Positions 16,251 to 25,722 are shown, counted from the first letter of the stretch. The stretch is DNA of 50,707 bases from Methylobacterium sp. J-076 (GCF_022829405.1 NZ_JAKSXW010000137.1:1-50707); one strand, 5' to 3'. Program-made: numbers and translations. Notes: generated by a model from the sequence alone, not told the origin.

Positions 16251-19200
16251 CTATCCGGCGATGCCGGCCTTGCCCAGGGCGGCCTCCACCGTCGCCGCGT
16301 CGAGCACCCGGATGACCGGCCCCGACGTCCAGACCAGCATGGGCACGATCCGTCGCCCTGGGTAGATCCGCGAGAGCAGGCGCGCGTACAGGGCGATCTG
16401 GCTGGATTCGGCCTCCGGCAGGGGAGCCTCGTCCGCCGGGGGGCGGCCGGTCTTGAAGTCGGCCAGGGTCACGGTGTCCCCGGTGACGGCGAGGCGGTCG
16501 ACCCGGCCGGTCACCGGGCGTTCGACCCCGCCGACGACGACCCGGCCGGAGAGGTTGACCTCGGCCAGCGCCTCCTCGGTGAAGAGGGGCGCCAGGGCCG
16601 GGTCCTCGATCAGCCGCATCACGGCCCCGAGGATTCCCCTCAGCGCCGGCTCGCCGAGGCCGGGGGCGCGGGAGTGCAGATAGGCGAGCCCGGCCTTCCG
16701 GCGGGCGGCGGCCTCGACCCGCGGCAGGTGCTGCAACAGGGCGTGGACCAGGAGGCCCCGGCGGCGGGCGGTCGCGTCGGCGTGGCGGGGCGGCGGCAGG
16801 CGCGTCCCGTCGGCGGCGTCGAGCATCCCCGACGGGTGCAGGGGCGCCAGGGCCGACGCCTCCGGGGCGACGGGCCGGCGCAGCCACGCCGGCTCGGTGG
16901 GACGGGCGAGTTCCGCGCGGGGCGCGGGCGCCTCCCGGCCGGCCACCAGCCCGTCGCGCCAGAGGGTCGCCGGGCCGTAGGACATCTCCACCGCCTCGCC
17001 CGCGCCGAGGCCGGTCTCCAGGCCGGTGCGGATCATCCGGCACCACGCGGCCTCGGTCTCCCGGATCTTCCCCCGGAACGGCGCGACGATCAGCCGGTCG
17101 GCGGCGCGGGTCATGGCGACGTAGAGCAGGCGGTTGTGCTCCTGCCGCGCCCGTGTGCCGAGGGCGGCCCGGACCTGCCCCGTCGCCGCGCAATCCTGAG
17201 ACTTGCTCGCCCAGACGGGGGGGAGCGCCGCGCTGCGACCGCCCATCGGAAGAAGCGGCGGCTCGCTGCCCCCCATCGCCTCGCAGCCGTCGAGGATCAC
17301 CACGACCGGTGCCTCCAGGCCCTTCGACCCGTGGACCGTCATCACGCGGACCTCGTCGCGGCCGGAATCGAGGTCGCGCTTCACCGTGTGGCCGGCCTCC
17401 GCGCCGAGGTAGCGGGCCAGGAACCCGCCGAGGGAGGGGGCGTCCTCGCCGCCCTCGGCCTGGGCGGCGGCGGCGTGGAACACGTCGATGGCGTCCCCCG
17501 CCTCGCCGCCGAGCCGGGCGACGAGGCGGGCCCTGCCGCCCATCGGCCCGAGGAGGCGGGCGTAGAACCCGAACGGGCCGAGGGCCCCCGCCAGCGCGAT
17601 CCAGGTGGCGAGGGCGTCCACGGCCTTCGCGGCGGCGGGGTCGCCCTCCGCCGCGTGGCGGCCGAGCGCGTCCTGCAGGGTCTCGGCCTCGTCGCGGCCG
17701 GCGGCGAGGCGCACGAGGTCCTCGTCGGTCAGGCCGAGGAGGGGCGTCTTCAGGGCGGTGGCCAGGGTCAGGTCGTCGGCCGGCAGCAATCCCGCCCGGC
17801 CGATGGCCACGAGGTCGGCCACGGCGATGTGGGCGGAAACCTCCAGCCGGTCCTGCCCGGCGACGGGGACGCCGAGGCCCTTCAGGGCACGGATCACCTC
17901 CTCGAAGGCGGGCCCGCGCTTGCGCACGAGGATGAGGATGTCGCCCGGCCGCCAGATGCGGCCGGTGGCGTCGCCCTCATGGGTCCATGTCCGCACCGCC
18001 ACCGCCACCCGCCGGGCGACGCGCAGGGCCGGGGCGCCGGGATCGGGCGTGTCCACGGGGGCGGTCCAGGCGCTAACCTCGTCCACCGCCTCGGGCTCGG
18101 CGATGTCCCACATCTCGACGGAGCCCGCCGCGTTCGGCCGGGCGCTGGCATGGACCGTCGCCCGCGCCGCGTCCTCGGAGAGGCCGTCGTTATGCGCCTC
18201 GATGGCGAAGACCGCATCGACCGCCCGGAGCACCGTCGTGGTGGAGCGGAAGGAGAGGGTAAGCGGCACGTCCGCGAAGGCGATGCCCGCCGCCCGCGAT
18301 TCGCCGATCCAGGTGGCGCGCGTCACCGCGAATTCCCGCGGGTCGGCGCCCTGGAACCCGTAGATCGACTGCTTCGGGTCACCCACCGCGAAACGGGTGC
18401 GGTGGGCATCGCGGGCGCCGGCCCCGGCGGCAAATTCCTGGGTGAGCGTGCGCAGGATCGCCCATTGCTCGGGGTTCGTGTCCTGCGCCTCGTCCACGAG
18501 GACGTGGTCGATGCCGCGGTCGAGCTTGTAGAGCACCCAGCCGGCGCCGACCCGGGAGAGCAGGTCGAGGGCCCGGCGGATCAGGTCATCGAAGTCCAGG
18601 GCGCCCAGCCGGGCCTTCTGCGCCTCGACGCGGCGGTGGATCTCCCCCGCCAGGGTGAACAGCGCCTCCGTCCTGGCATGGGCCCGGGCGGCCCGGAGCC
18701 GGTCGAACAGGGGGACGATCCGGTCGCGCTCCTCGATCAGCGCCAGCTTCACCGGCTCGGGGACGGACTTGGTGCCGAGGCTCGAAACGGCCTTGGGCTC
18801 GTCCTTCTGCGTGAAGAACACCGCCTTGTAGGCGTCGAGGGCCTCGCTCCGGTCGGGCTGGCCGCGGGACGCCTCCCGCGCCAGGGAGGCCTCGGCCAGG
18901 GCCTCGGCGAGTTTTCCGTCGTTGGCCTTGCCGGTCTGGAGGGCTGAGGCCAAGGCCGTCAGGTCGTCCAGGCCCCCATCGAGGATCGCGGAAACGATCC
19001 CCTCGACGGTCTCTCCGGCGGTCAGCCCGAGTTCCCCGCGCAGGCGGGCGAAGGCGCCGTCGAGCCCGTCCCCGTGGACCATCAGGGCGTGGGCGCGCAC
19101 CGCCGCCCGCACGGCCTCGTGCAGGGCGTCGCCCGTCGCCTCGGCGGTGACCCGGGCCAGGGCGTCGCCCATCGCGGTCTCGCCCGCCTGGGTCGCGTCG

Positions 19201-19739
19201 GCGAGGACGTTGGCCGTCTCCAGGGCGAACATCTCCCGGGCCTGCGCCTCGTCCAGCACCACGAAGCGGGCGGGGACATTCGCCTCGAACGGGAACATGT
19301 GGAGCAGGCGCTCGCACAGGGCGTGCAGGGTCTCGATCTTCAGGCCGCCCGGCGTCTCGACGGCCCGGGCGAACAGGCGCCGGGCCATCCGCAGGCGGTC
19401 CCGGTTCGGCTGCTCGCCCGTCAGCTCCGTCAGCTCCCCGGCGAGGGCGGCATCGTCGAGCGTCACCCAGCGGCCGAGGCGCTGGAACACCCGGATCGCC
19501 ATGTTCGCGGCGGCGGCCTTGGTGAAAGTGAGGCACAGGATCCGGCCGGGGGGCGAGCCGTCGAGGAGCAGCCGCACGACCCGATCGGTGAGGACCTTGG
19601 TCTTGCCCGCGCCGGCATTGGCGGACACCCAGGCGGAGGCCCGGGGATCGGCCGCCCGCCGCTGGTTCTCCCGGGTCAGGGGATCGACGACGATGGTCCG
19701 GGCCGTATCGGGCGGGGTCTGTCCCGGTATCGAGTCCAA
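16251..19739 (-). CDS. addA: Double-strand-break repair helicase-nuclease subunit AddA
   Basis: This is a 1162-aa UvrD-like helicase of the AddAB complex, which resects double-strand breaks for RecA. Walker A is [12 protein letters not shown] (Lys46). Further motifs are [13 protein letters not shown] (Ia), [15 protein letters not shown] (II), [19 protein letters not shown] (III), [17 protein letters not shown] (V) and [17 protein letters not shown] (VI). The C-terminal RecB-type nuclease is seen as TGRVDRLAV...[10 protein letters not shown]. The start is taken as TTG 19739, because GGAG lies seven bases before it and the residues after it reach the family start ([20 protein letters not shown]). 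GTG 19772 has no ribosome site. AddB, its obligate partner in most bacteria and normally just upstream, is not next to it; a minC gene diverges instead. Confidence 0.93.
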   Translation of the reverse strand: MDSIPGQTPPDTARTIVVDPLTRENQRRAADPRASAWVSANAGAGKTKVLTDRVVRLLLDGSPPGRILCLTFTKAAAANMAIRVFQRLGRWVTLDDAALAGELTELTGEQPNRDRLRMARRLFARAVETPGGLKIETLHALCERLLHMFPFEANVPARFVVLDEAQAREMFALETANVLADATQAGETAMGDALARVTAEATGDALHEAVRAAVRAHALMVHGDGLDGAFARLRGELGLTAGETVEGIVSAILDGGLDDLTALASALQTGKANDGKLAEALAEASLAREASRGQPDRSEALDAYKAVFFTQKDEPKAVSSLGTKSVPEPVKLALIEERDRIVPLFDRLRAARAHARTEALFTLAGEIHRRVEAQKARLGALDFDDLIRRALDLLSRVGAGWVLYKLDRGIDHVLVDEAQDTNPEQWAILRTLTQEFAAGAGARDAHRTRFAVGDPKQSIYGFQGADPREFAVTRATWIGESRAAGIAFADVPLTLSFRSTTTVLRAVDAVFAIEAHNDGLSEDAARATVHASARPNAAGSVEMWDIAEPEAVDEVSAWTAPVDTPDPGAPALRVARRVAVAVRTWTHEGDATGRIWRPGDILILVRKRGPAFEEVIRALKGLGVPVAGQDRLEVSAHIAVADLVAIGRAGLLPADDLTLATALKTPLLGLTDEDLVRLAAGRDEAETLQDALGRHAAEGDPAAAKAVDALATWIALAGALGPFGFYARLLGPMGGRARLVARLGGEAGDAIDVFHAAAAQAEGGEDAPSLGGFLARYLGAEAGHTVKRDLDSGRDEVRVMTVHGSKGLEAPVVVILDGCEAMGGSEPPLLPMGGRSAALPPVWASKSQDCAATGQVRAALGTRARQEHNRLLYVAMTRAADRLIVAPFRGKIRETEAAWCRMIRTGLETGLGAGEAVEMSYGPATLWRDGLVAGREAPAPRAELARPTEPAWLRRPVAPEASALAPLHPSGMLDAADGTRLPPPRHADATARRRGLLVHALLQHLPRVEAAARRKAGLAYLHSRAPGLGEPALRGILGAVMRLIEDPALAPLFTEEALAEVNLSGRVVVGGVERPVTGRVDRLAVTGDTVTLADFKTGRPPADEAPLPEAESSQIALYARLLSRIYPGRRIVPMLVWTSGPVIRVLDAATVEAALGKAGIAG

Positions 19740-19898
19740 GGCGTGACTCCGTTGGGTCCTCGCGGAGGACACCTTGTACACGAGGTGTTGGCCGGTTGCG
19801 CCATCTCGGTGCCGCACCGGGATTGCCGCGGCGCCCGCGGGGCCGCATGGAGGACGTCAAGCATTCCGCCGCGACACACGCTCGACCCGCCGGTGACG

Positions 19899-20609
19899 AT
19901 GACGAACCCCGCCGAGGCCCGCCCGCCGATCCGCTTCCGCGGCCGCTCCTTCATGGCGACCGTGCTGGCCCCCGTGCCCCCGGTCGCCGACTGGCTCGCC
20001 GACCTCGACGCCCTGTGCCGCCGGGCGCCGGCCTTCTTCGCGGGCCGGCCGACCATCCTCGACCTCACCGGCCTCTCCCTGACGCGGGAGGACCTCGACG
20101 GGCTGATCGCCGAGCTGACCGCCCGGACGATCCCCCTCCACGGCATCGAGGGGGCGCCGCCGGGCATGCTCGGCCCCGGCCTGCCGCCGCCTCTCTCGGC
20201 GGGGCGCCCCGCCGGGGAGGTCGCCATGCCCGACGCCGCCGAGCCGGAGCCGTCCTCCCGCACCGCGCCGTCTCGCTCGTTGATCCTCGACAGCCCGGTG
20301 CGCTCGGGCCAGACGATCCTCCACCTCGAAGGCGACGTGACGGTGCTCGGCGCCGTGGCCTCCGGCTCGGAGGTGATCGCCGGGGGCTCGATCCACGTCT
20401 ACGGCGCCCTGCGCGGCCGGGCGGTGGCGGGGGCCTCCGGCAACCCCGCGGCCCGGATCTGGTGCCGCCGCTTCGAGCCGGAGCTCGTGGCGATCGACGG
20501 CCTTTACCGGGCCGCCGACGACCTCGACCCGTCCTTCCAGGGCCAGCCGGTGGAGGTGCGCCTCGTGGAGGATTCCCTGCGGCTGACGCTGTTCGACCAG
20601 ATGCGCTGA
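19899..20609 (+). CDS. Septum-site-determining protein MinC, second divergent copy
   Basis: The 236-aa product is a full-length MinC: an N-terminal FtsZ-inhibiting domain (about 8-85, FRGRSFMATVLAPVPPVADWLADL) and a C-terminal right-handed beta-helix (about 130-232). The latter has VRSGQTILHLEGDVTVLGAVASGSEVIAGGSIHVYGALRGRAVAG, which carries the MinD-binding RSGQ-type surface. It is clearly homologous along its length to the minC at 23727, but differs at many positions, so the duplication is old. It has no minD or minE beside it and diverges from addA. It could supply a condition-specific division inhibitor, compete with the other MinC for MinD, or be redundant. The start ATG at 19899 lacks a strong ribosome site. 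Confidence 0.9.
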   Translation: MTNPAEARPPIRFRGRSFMATVLAPVPPVADWLADLDALCRRAPAFFAGRPTILDLTGLSLTREDLDGLIAELTARTIPLHGIEGAPPGMLGPGLPPPLSAGRPAGEVAMPDAAEPEPSSRTAPSRSLILDSPVRSGQTILHLEGDVTVLGAVASGSEVIAGGSIHVYGALRGRAVAGASGNPAARIWCRRFEPELVAIDGLYRAADDLDPSFQGQPVEVRLVEDSLRLTLFDQMR

Positions 20610-20625
20610 GCCGGCCGAACAAACC

Positions 20626-20719
20626 CGTCATCGCGAGCGCGGCGAAGCAAACCAGGGACGCGGGCCGTCCCCGAATGTGGCGGATCCTTCTGGATCGCCT
20701 CGCCGCGCTCGCGATGACG
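20626..20719. repeat. 94-bp palindromic dispersed repeat
   Basis: The ends CGTCATCGCGAGCGCGGCGA (20626-20645) and 20700-20719 are perfect 20-bp inverses. Just inside is GAAGCAAACCAGGGACGCG, related to the repeat units at 68-411. It lies between the stop of the stand-alone minC (+) and the stop of the kinase-phosphatase gene (-), so it may also act as a two-way terminator. Confidence 0.75.
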
Positions 20720-20747
20720 GCGGTGATCGGGACAAGGGTCAGGACCC

Positions 20748-22487
20748 CTACGGCGCCCGCAGCACCAGCAGCGCCGCGAGCGCGACCACCGCCACCCCGA
20801 GCACCAGCGACAGGCCGCGCCAGAACAGCAGCGGGTCGCGCTCGATCAGGGGTACGCCCCGGGTCTCCGTCAGGGCCGGGTTCGGGTGGCGCAGGTCGTG
20901 GACGAACTCGGACAGGACCTCGTACCGCCGCTGCGGATCGGGATGCGTCGCCCGGCGGAGCGCCCCGTCGATCCAGGCGGGTAGGAGCGGCCGGGCGTGC
21001 CGCGCCGAGACGTAGCGCAGCCGACGCTGACGCCGGGCGGTGCGGGCCCGGGCGGCGTCCCCGCCGTAGGGGAGGCGGCCCGTGAGCATCTGGTAGGCGA
21101 GGATGCCGAGGGCGAAGATGTCCGCGCCCGGCGAGGGCGGATGGCCGAGCAGGCATTCCGGCGCCGTGTACTGGACGGCGCCCTGGGGAAGGGCGTCGTC
21201 GGTGTACCCGCCGTCCTCGACGAGCCCGGCGACGCGGGTCGCCCCGAAATCGATGATCTGCACCGTGCCGGCGGAATCGATCAGCACGTTCTCCGGCCTG
21301 AGGTCACCGTGGACCATTTCCCGGCGGTGGAAGGCCTGAAGCCCCCGGGCGATCTGCTCCACGAGGCCGCGCACCGCCTCCAGGTCCGGCTCGCGGTGGT
21401 CGGCCATCCACTGGGCGAGCGTCCGGCCCTCGACGTAGCGCATCACCGTGTAGAGGTGGCTGCGCGGCCCATCGCGCGTGTGCGCCTTCAGGACGTGGGG
21501 GCTGTCGAGGCGCCTCGCGATCCATTCCTCCATCGCGAAGTGGCGCAGGTAGTCTCGGTCCCCGCGCAGCTCGACGCCCGGCACCTTGAGGGCGACGCGG
21601 GCGCCGCTCTCCAGGTCGGTGGCAAGGTAGACGTGGCCCCGTCCGCCCGCATGCAGGCGCCGCAGGATGTCGTAGCCGTCGAAGCGGGTCGGCGGGTCGA
21701 GGAGGGGGGCGGGGGGCAGGTCGCCGACCTCGCCGACGATCTCGCCGGGCTCGCCCTCCGGCAGGCCGTCCACCCGGACGATGAGTGCCGTGAGATTGTC
21801 CTCGCTGCCCAATTCGTAGGCGGCATCCACGATCCGCCGAGCCGCCCCCTGGAGGTCGTCGCCCGCCCCGGCGATCGCCAGGGCGATGTCCCGGGGGGGC
21901 AGGTGCTCGTGGACCCCGTCGCTGGTGAGGACGAACACGTCCCCCACCTGCACCGGCACCACGGCGCAGTCGATCTCCACCTGGGCGCCGGCCCCGAGTG
22001 CCCGACCCAGGTAGGTCTCCTGCGCGGAGATCACGACCCGGTGGTCCTCGGTGATCTGCTCCAGGGTGCGGCCGACGACCCGGCAGATGCGGGTGTCGCC
22101 CGCGTGGAAGACGTGGGCGGTGCGGGAGCGGAGGACGAGGGCCGAGAAGGTGGTCACGCAGCCCCGGTCGGGATCGCCGGGCCCCGCCGCCCGGCGGGTC
22201 TGCGCATGGAGCCACGAATTGGTGGCGGCCAGGACGCGCTTGGCGGCGTGGCGCACGCTCCACGTGTCCGGCGTCGCGTAATAGTCCGAGAGGAAGCTCT
22301 TGACGGCGGTCTCGCTCGCCATCGCCCCCAACGCGCTGCTGCTGATCCCGTCCGCGACCGCCGCCGCGATGCCCTTGAGCCGCAGGGCGGCGCCTTCGGG
22401 GACGAGGGCGCCGTGGAAATCCTGGTTCGCGTCCTTGCGGCCGCGCTCGCTGTGCTGGCCGATCGTGACCGTCAACGTCCGCGCCAT
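20748..22487 (-). CDS. Fused PP2C phosphatase and Ser/Thr protein kinase with C-terminal membrane anchor
   Basis: The 579-aa protein joins opposing activities. Residues 1-240 are a PPM/PP2C phosphatase with metal Asp residues in KDANQD, VADGIS (Asp46), TSDGVHE (Asp190) and SEDN (Asp230). Residues 270-535 are a Hanks-type kinase: glycine loop HAGGRGHV (279-286), VALKV (Lys301), catalytic loop HGDLRPEN (393-400, Gly replacing Arg of HRD), DFG (413-415) and TAPE. One membrane helix follows (about 554-576). The catalytic Lys, Asp and Asn are kept, so the kinase is probably active, but it is of the non-RD type. The gene follows the FNT-channel gene by 58 bp on the same strand. Similar phosphatase-kinase fusions accompany nitrate/nitrite transporters in other proteobacteria, so control of the channel or nitrogen uptake is a reasonable inference. 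Confidence 0.9.
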   Translation of the reverse strand: MARTLTVTIGQHSERGRKDANQDFHGALVPEGAALRLKGIAAAVADGISSSALGAMASETAVKSFLSDYYATPDTWSVRHAAKRVLAATNSWLHAQTRRAAGPGDPDRGCVTTFSALVLRSRTAHVFHAGDTRICRVVGRTLEQITEDHRVVISAQETYLGRALGAGAQVEIDCAVVPVQVGDVFVLTSDGVHEHLPPRDIALAIAGAGDDLQGAARRIVDAAYELGSEDNLTALIVRVDGLPEGEPGEIVGEVGDLPPAPLLDPPTRFDGYDILRRLHAGGRGHVYLATDLESGARVALKVPGVELRGDRDYLRHFAMEEWIARRLDSPHVLKAHTRDGPRSHLYTVMRYVEGRTLAQWMADHREPDLEAVRGLVEQIARGLQAFHRREMVHGDLRPENVLIDSAGTVQIIDFGATRVAGLVEDGGYTDDALPQGAVQYTAPECLLGHPPSPGADIFALGILAYQMLTGRLPYGGDAARARTARRQRRLRYVSARHARPLLPAWIDGALRRATHPDPQRRYEVLSEFVHDLRHPNPALTETRGVPLIERDPLLFWRGLSLVLGVAVVALAALLVLRAP

Positions 22488-22545
22488 CGCCAGCCCGTGG
22501 TGCGGTGCCCCGGAGCGGGTCCGGGGCACCGATGCGTGGGGACCC

Positions 22546-23391
22546 TCAGGCGGCGAAGCGGCGGACGCCCTCGGCCGAGGCCGGCATCGGCCGCTTCGGG
22601 GCGGTGCGGACATGGGTCGAGTAGAGGGTCAGCCCGGTGAAGGCGAGGCCGCCGACGAGGTTGCCTAGCACGGTCGGGATCTCGTTCCAGATGAAGTAGT
22701 CCATGATGGAGAACTTCGCGCCGAGCATCAGCCCCGACGGGAACAGGAACATGTTCACCACCGAATGCTCGAAGGTCATGAAGAAGAACAGCATAATCGG
22801 CATCCACATGGCGATCACCTTGCCGCTCACGTGGGTCGAGATCATCGCGCCGACGACGCCGGTGGAGACCATCCAGTTGCAGAGCATGCCGCGCAGGAAC
22901 AGCGTCATCCAGCCGCCCAGGCCGTGGGCGGCGTAGCCGAGCGTGCGCTTCTCGCCGATGTTGGAGATGAACTCGGCGGTCTTATCGGGCGGGCTGGTGA
23001 AGCCGTAGGTGAACACGCAGGCCATCATGAAGGCCACGGTGAGCGCGCCGAGGAAGTTGCCGACGAAGACGAGGCCCCAGTTGCGCAGCACGCCGCCGAT
23101 GGTGACGCCGGGGCGCTTGTCGATGAGCGCCAGCGGCGCGAGCACGAACACGCCGGTCAGCAGGTCGAAACCCAGCAGGTAGAGCATGCAGAAGCCGACC
23201 GGGAACAAGGCCGCGCCGACGATCGGCTGGCCGGTCTGCTGGGTGATGGTGACCGCGAAGACGGCGGCGAGGGCCAGGATCGCGCCGGCCATGTAGGCGC
23301 GGATGATCGTGTCGCGGGTCGACATGAAGACCTTCGCTTCACCGGCATCGACCATTTTTACGGCGAATTCCGCGGGGGCCAAATAAGCCAT
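22546..23391 (-). CDS. Formate/nitrite transporter (FNT) family channel
   Basis: The 281-aa protein has six membrane helices and the FNT fold seen in FocA, NirC and HSC, which pass formate, nitrite or hydrosulfide across the inner membrane as pentamers. Recognisable parts are an N-terminal MVDAGEAKVFMSTRDTIIRAYMAGAILALAAVF, the GFDLLTGVF omega-loop region, LRNWGLVFVGNFLGAL, CNWMVSTGV, and FEHSVVNMFLFP with the pore His. The start ATG 23391 follows AGGAGACACG. The neighbouring kinase-phosphatase suggests regulated uptake. Formate is a central methylotrophic intermediate and nitrite a nitrogen source; sequence alone does not decide between them. Confidence 0.9.
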   Translation of the reverse strand: MAYLAPAEFAVKMVDAGEAKVFMSTRDTIIRAYMAGAILALAAVFAVTITQQTGQPIVGAALFPVGFCMLYLLGFDLLTGVFVLAPLALIDKRPGVTIGGVLRNWGLVFVGNFLGALTVAFMMACVFTYGFTSPPDKTAEFISNIGEKRTLGYAAHGLGGWMTLFLRGMLCNWMVSTGVVGAMISTHVSGKVIAMWMPIMLFFFMTFEHSVVNMFLFPSGLMLGAKFSIMDYFIWNEIPTVLGNLVGGLAFTGLTLYSTHVRTAPKRPMPASAEGVRRFAA

Positions 23392-23726
23392 CGTGTCTCC
23401 TGTAGGGTTCGATGCGTGCGACGGCGCTTCGGGGCCCCGTCGACGGTGACGGACGTCCGAGCGACGGCCGGACCGGCCGTCTCCTGCCGTGATCGCCAGG
23501 TGCCGGACCAAGCAAGGCAAGAGCCACGCCCCGCGCGATGCGTGCGGCGCGGCGGGGAATACGTGTCGTCGCCGTGCCACACTCCGTGGTGCCGGGCCGG
23601 CCTTTCGCGGTTCCTGACCATGCGATCCAAGGATCCCGGCAAAATTTGCCGACCGGATCAGATCCTTAACCCTTCGGTAACCATACCCGCCGTCAATGGA
23701 CTGGTAAGGACTGTTAACAGGCGGTC
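23392..23726. promoter_or_regulatory. Divergent 335-bp control region between the FNT gene and minCDE
   Basis: No gene is visible. A perfect 15-bp palindrome CGGCAAAATTTGCCG lies at 23637-23651, about 75 bp before the minC start, in a more AT-rich stretch (TTAACCCTTCGGTAACCAT nearby) that probably holds the minCDE promoter. On the other side AGGAGA before 23391 is the FNT ribosome site. I cannot assign -35/-10 boxes securely. Confidence 0.45.
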
Positions 23727-24455
23727 ATGAGCGCAGCTTCACCAGAGCCGATCTTCCGAGAGCCCGCCGCCTCCGAGCCGCGGGTGACCCTCCGGCCGCT
23801 GAGCTTCCGCGGCCGCATCTTCAAGGCCCTGGCGCTCACGCCGGAGCCCCCCGTCGGAGACTGGCTCGCCGGTCTCGACGTGGCCCTCAAGCGGTCGCCG
23901 ACCCTTCTGAAGGGCCGGGCCCTGATCCTCGACGTGGCGGAGCTGAAGCCGTCCCTGGACGACCTGCAGGGCCTGCTCGACGAACTGCGCTGCCGCGACA
24001 TCCGCGTCCTCGGCATCGAGGGTACGGAGGAAGCGGGCGAGGGGCTTCCCCCGATCCTGATCCAGGGGCGCCCCGGCGCCGGGATCGAGATCCCGGTGGT
24101 CCCCGCCGACCCGGAGCCCCAGATCGTCACCTCGATCACCGTCGAGGGGTCGATCCGGTCCGGTCAGAGCATCGTCAACCCGACCGGCGACGTGACCGTC
24201 ATGGGCCACGTCTCCTCCGGGGCCGAGGTCCTGGCGGGCGGTTCCATCCACGTTTACGGCGCCCTGCGGGGCCGCGCCATCGCCGGCGCTGCCCGCAACC
24301 CACGCGCCCGCATCTACTGCCGCAAGTTCGAGCCCGAGCTGCTGGGGATCGACCGCCTCGTGCGGACTGCGGAGGACATGGGATCGGCCCTGCGCGGCAA
24401 GGCCGCCCAGGTCTGGCTCGATGGCGGCACCATGAAACTAGCTAAGCTGGATTAA
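23727..24455 (+). CDS. minC: Septum-site-determining protein MinC
   Basis: This 242-aa MinC heads the minCDE operon. The N-terminal domain (about 18-95, PLSFRGRIFKALALTPEPPVGDWL) inhibits FtsZ polymerisation; the C-terminal domain (about 135-238) contains SIRSGQSIVNPTGDVTVMGHVSSGAEVLAGGSIHVYGALRGRAIAG and binds MinD. AGGCGG precedes ATG 23727, and minD starts 13 bp after the stop. Together with MinD and MinE it keeps division away from the poles. A second, divergent minC is 3.1 kb upstream at 19899. Confidence 0.96.
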   Translation: MSAASPEPIFREPAASEPRVTLRPLSFRGRIFKALALTPEPPVGDWLAGLDVALKRSPTLLKGRALILDVAELKPSLDDLQGLLDELRCRDIRVLGIEGTEEAGEGLPPILIQGRPGAGIEIPVVPADPEPQIVTSITVEGSIRSGQSIVNPTGDVTVMGHVSSGAEVLAGGSIHVYGALRGRAIAGAARNPRARIYCRKFEPELLGIDRLVRTAEDMGSALRGKAAQVWLDGGTMKLAKLD

Positions 24456-24468
24456 GGGAGAGCGACGC

Positions 24469-25284
24469 GTGGCAAAGGTTCTCGTCGTCACATCGGGCAA
24501 GGGCGGCGTCGGCAAGACGACGACGACCGCGGCCCTGGGAGCGGCCCTCGCGCAGGGCGGGCAGAGCGTGTGCGTCGTCGACTTCGACGTCGGGCTGCGC
24601 AACCTCGACCTCGTCATGGGGGCCGAGCGCCGGGTGGTCTACGACCTCATCAACGTCGTCAACGGCGACGCGAAGCTGCCGCAGGCCCTCATCAAGGACA
24701 AGCGCCTCGACGGTCTGCACCTGCTCCCGGCCTCGCAGACACGGGACAAGGACGCGCTCACCGACGAGGGCGTGGCCCGGGTGATGGACGAACTGCGCGC
24801 GAAGTTCGATTGGGTGGTCTGCGACTCGCCGGCCGGCATCGAGCGCGGCGCCCAGCTCGCCATGCACCACGCCGACGTCGCCATCGTCGTCACGAACCCC
24901 GAGGTCTCCTCGGTGCGCGACAGCGACCGGATCATCGGCCTGCTCGACTCCAAGACCGCCAAGGCCGAGCGCGGCGAGGAGATGGAGAAGCACCTGATCC
25001 TCACCCGCTACGACCCGATGCGGGCCGACCGAGGCGACATGCTGAAGACCGAGGACGTGCTCGAGATCCTCTCGATCCCGCTGCTCGCGATCATCCCGGA
25101 AAGCCAGGAAGTGCTCCGCGCCTCCAACGTCGGCTGCCCGGTGACCCTGAACAACCCCCTCTGCGCCCCCGCCCGCGCCTACGCCGACGCGGCCAAGCGG
25201 CTCAAGGGCGAGGACGTGCCGATGGTGCTCCCCACCGAGCGCAAGTCCTTCCTCGACAAGCTCTTCATGCGGAGGGCGGCATGA
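24469..25284 (+). CDS. minD: Septum-site-determining ATPase MinD
   Basis: The 271-aa ParA/MinD-type ATPase has the deviant Walker A KGGVGKTTTTAALG (about 10-23), VCVVDFDVGLRNLDL, and DWVVCDSPAGIERGA (Walker B). The C-terminal amphipathic membrane-targeting helix is KSFLDKLFMRR. It recruits MinC to the membrane and is released by MinE. GGGAGAGCGACG lies before the start codon at 24469, which is GTG. The stop overlaps the minE start (ATGA), indicating translational coupling. Confidence 0.97.
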   Translation: MAKVLVVTSGKGGVGKTTTTAALGAALAQGGQSVCVVDFDVGLRNLDLVMGAERRVVYDLINVVNGDAKLPQALIKDKRLDGLHLLPASQTRDKDALTDEGVARVMDELRAKFDWVVCDSPAGIERGAQLAMHHADVAIVVTNPEVSSVRDSDRIIGLLDSKTAKAERGEEMEKHLILTRYDPMRADRGDMLKTEDVLEILSIPLLAIIPESQEVLRASNVGCPVTLNNPLCAPARAYADAAKRLKGEDVPMVLPTERKSFLDKLFMRRAA

Positions 25285-25604
25285 GCATCCTCGGGATCTT
25301 CCAGAAGCGCAACTCCAGCGCCGTCGCGCGGGATCGCCTCCAGCTGATCCTCGCCCACGAGCGCGCCGAATCCGGACGCCCGGACCTCGTGATCCAGCTC
25401 CGCGAGGAGATCCTGGCGGTGATCGCCAACCATGTCGCGGTCGAACCCGACAAGGTGAAGGTCACCCTGGAGCGCGGCGCGGGCGTCTCGACCCTCGGCC
25501 TGGACATCGAGCTGCCGCTCGGCGTCTCGCACAAGCTCGACGCCAAGCTCGCGACCAAGCTCGCCCAGGTCGCCGCCAAGGGCGGCACCAAGAAGGCCGC
25601 CTGA
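25281..25604 (+). CDS. minE: Cell division topological specificity factor MinE
   Basis: The 107-aa protein begins SILGIFQKRNSSAVARDRLQLILAHERA, the membrane-binding and MinD-contact helix of MinE, followed by the dimeric topological domain (LREEILAVIANHVAVEPDKVKVTLERG...LGLDIELPL). It stimulates the MinD ATPase and drives pole-to-pole or ring dynamics. It shares four bases with minD. The C-terminus is a Lys/Ala-rich tail (AKLAQVAAKGGTKKAA) somewhat longer than in enterobacteria. Confidence 0.96.
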   Translation: MSILGIFQKRNSSAVARDRLQLILAHERAESGRPDLVIQLREEILAVIANHVAVEPDKVKVTLERGAGVSTLGLDIELPLGVSHKLDAKLATKLAQVAAKGGTKKAA

Positions 25605-25656
25605 CGACACGATCCTCCCCCCCGCGGGGGAGAAGACCCACTCCCGCCGACGCGAG

Positions 25657-25722
25657 CGGAGCGGAGCGATCCGGCGGCGCCACATCGAAGGATGTCGCGC
25701 CACGCCGGATCGCTTCGCTCCG
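25657..25722. terminator. Long nested hairpin between convergent minE and P450 genes
   Basis: Arms 25657-25676 and 25703-25722 pair over 20 positions with one mismatch (CGGAGCGGAGCGATCCGGCG and its near inverse). A second small stem ACATC/GATGT lies inside the loop at 25682-25695. Position between two converging genes suggests bidirectional termination; the GATCGCTTCGCTCC end also resembles the dispersed repeats elsewhere in the window. Confidence 0.6.

Noticed and set aside
16674..18947. A 757-codon plus-strand frame opposite addA
   Set aside because: No start signal or domain; addA on the other strand shows all helicase motifs.
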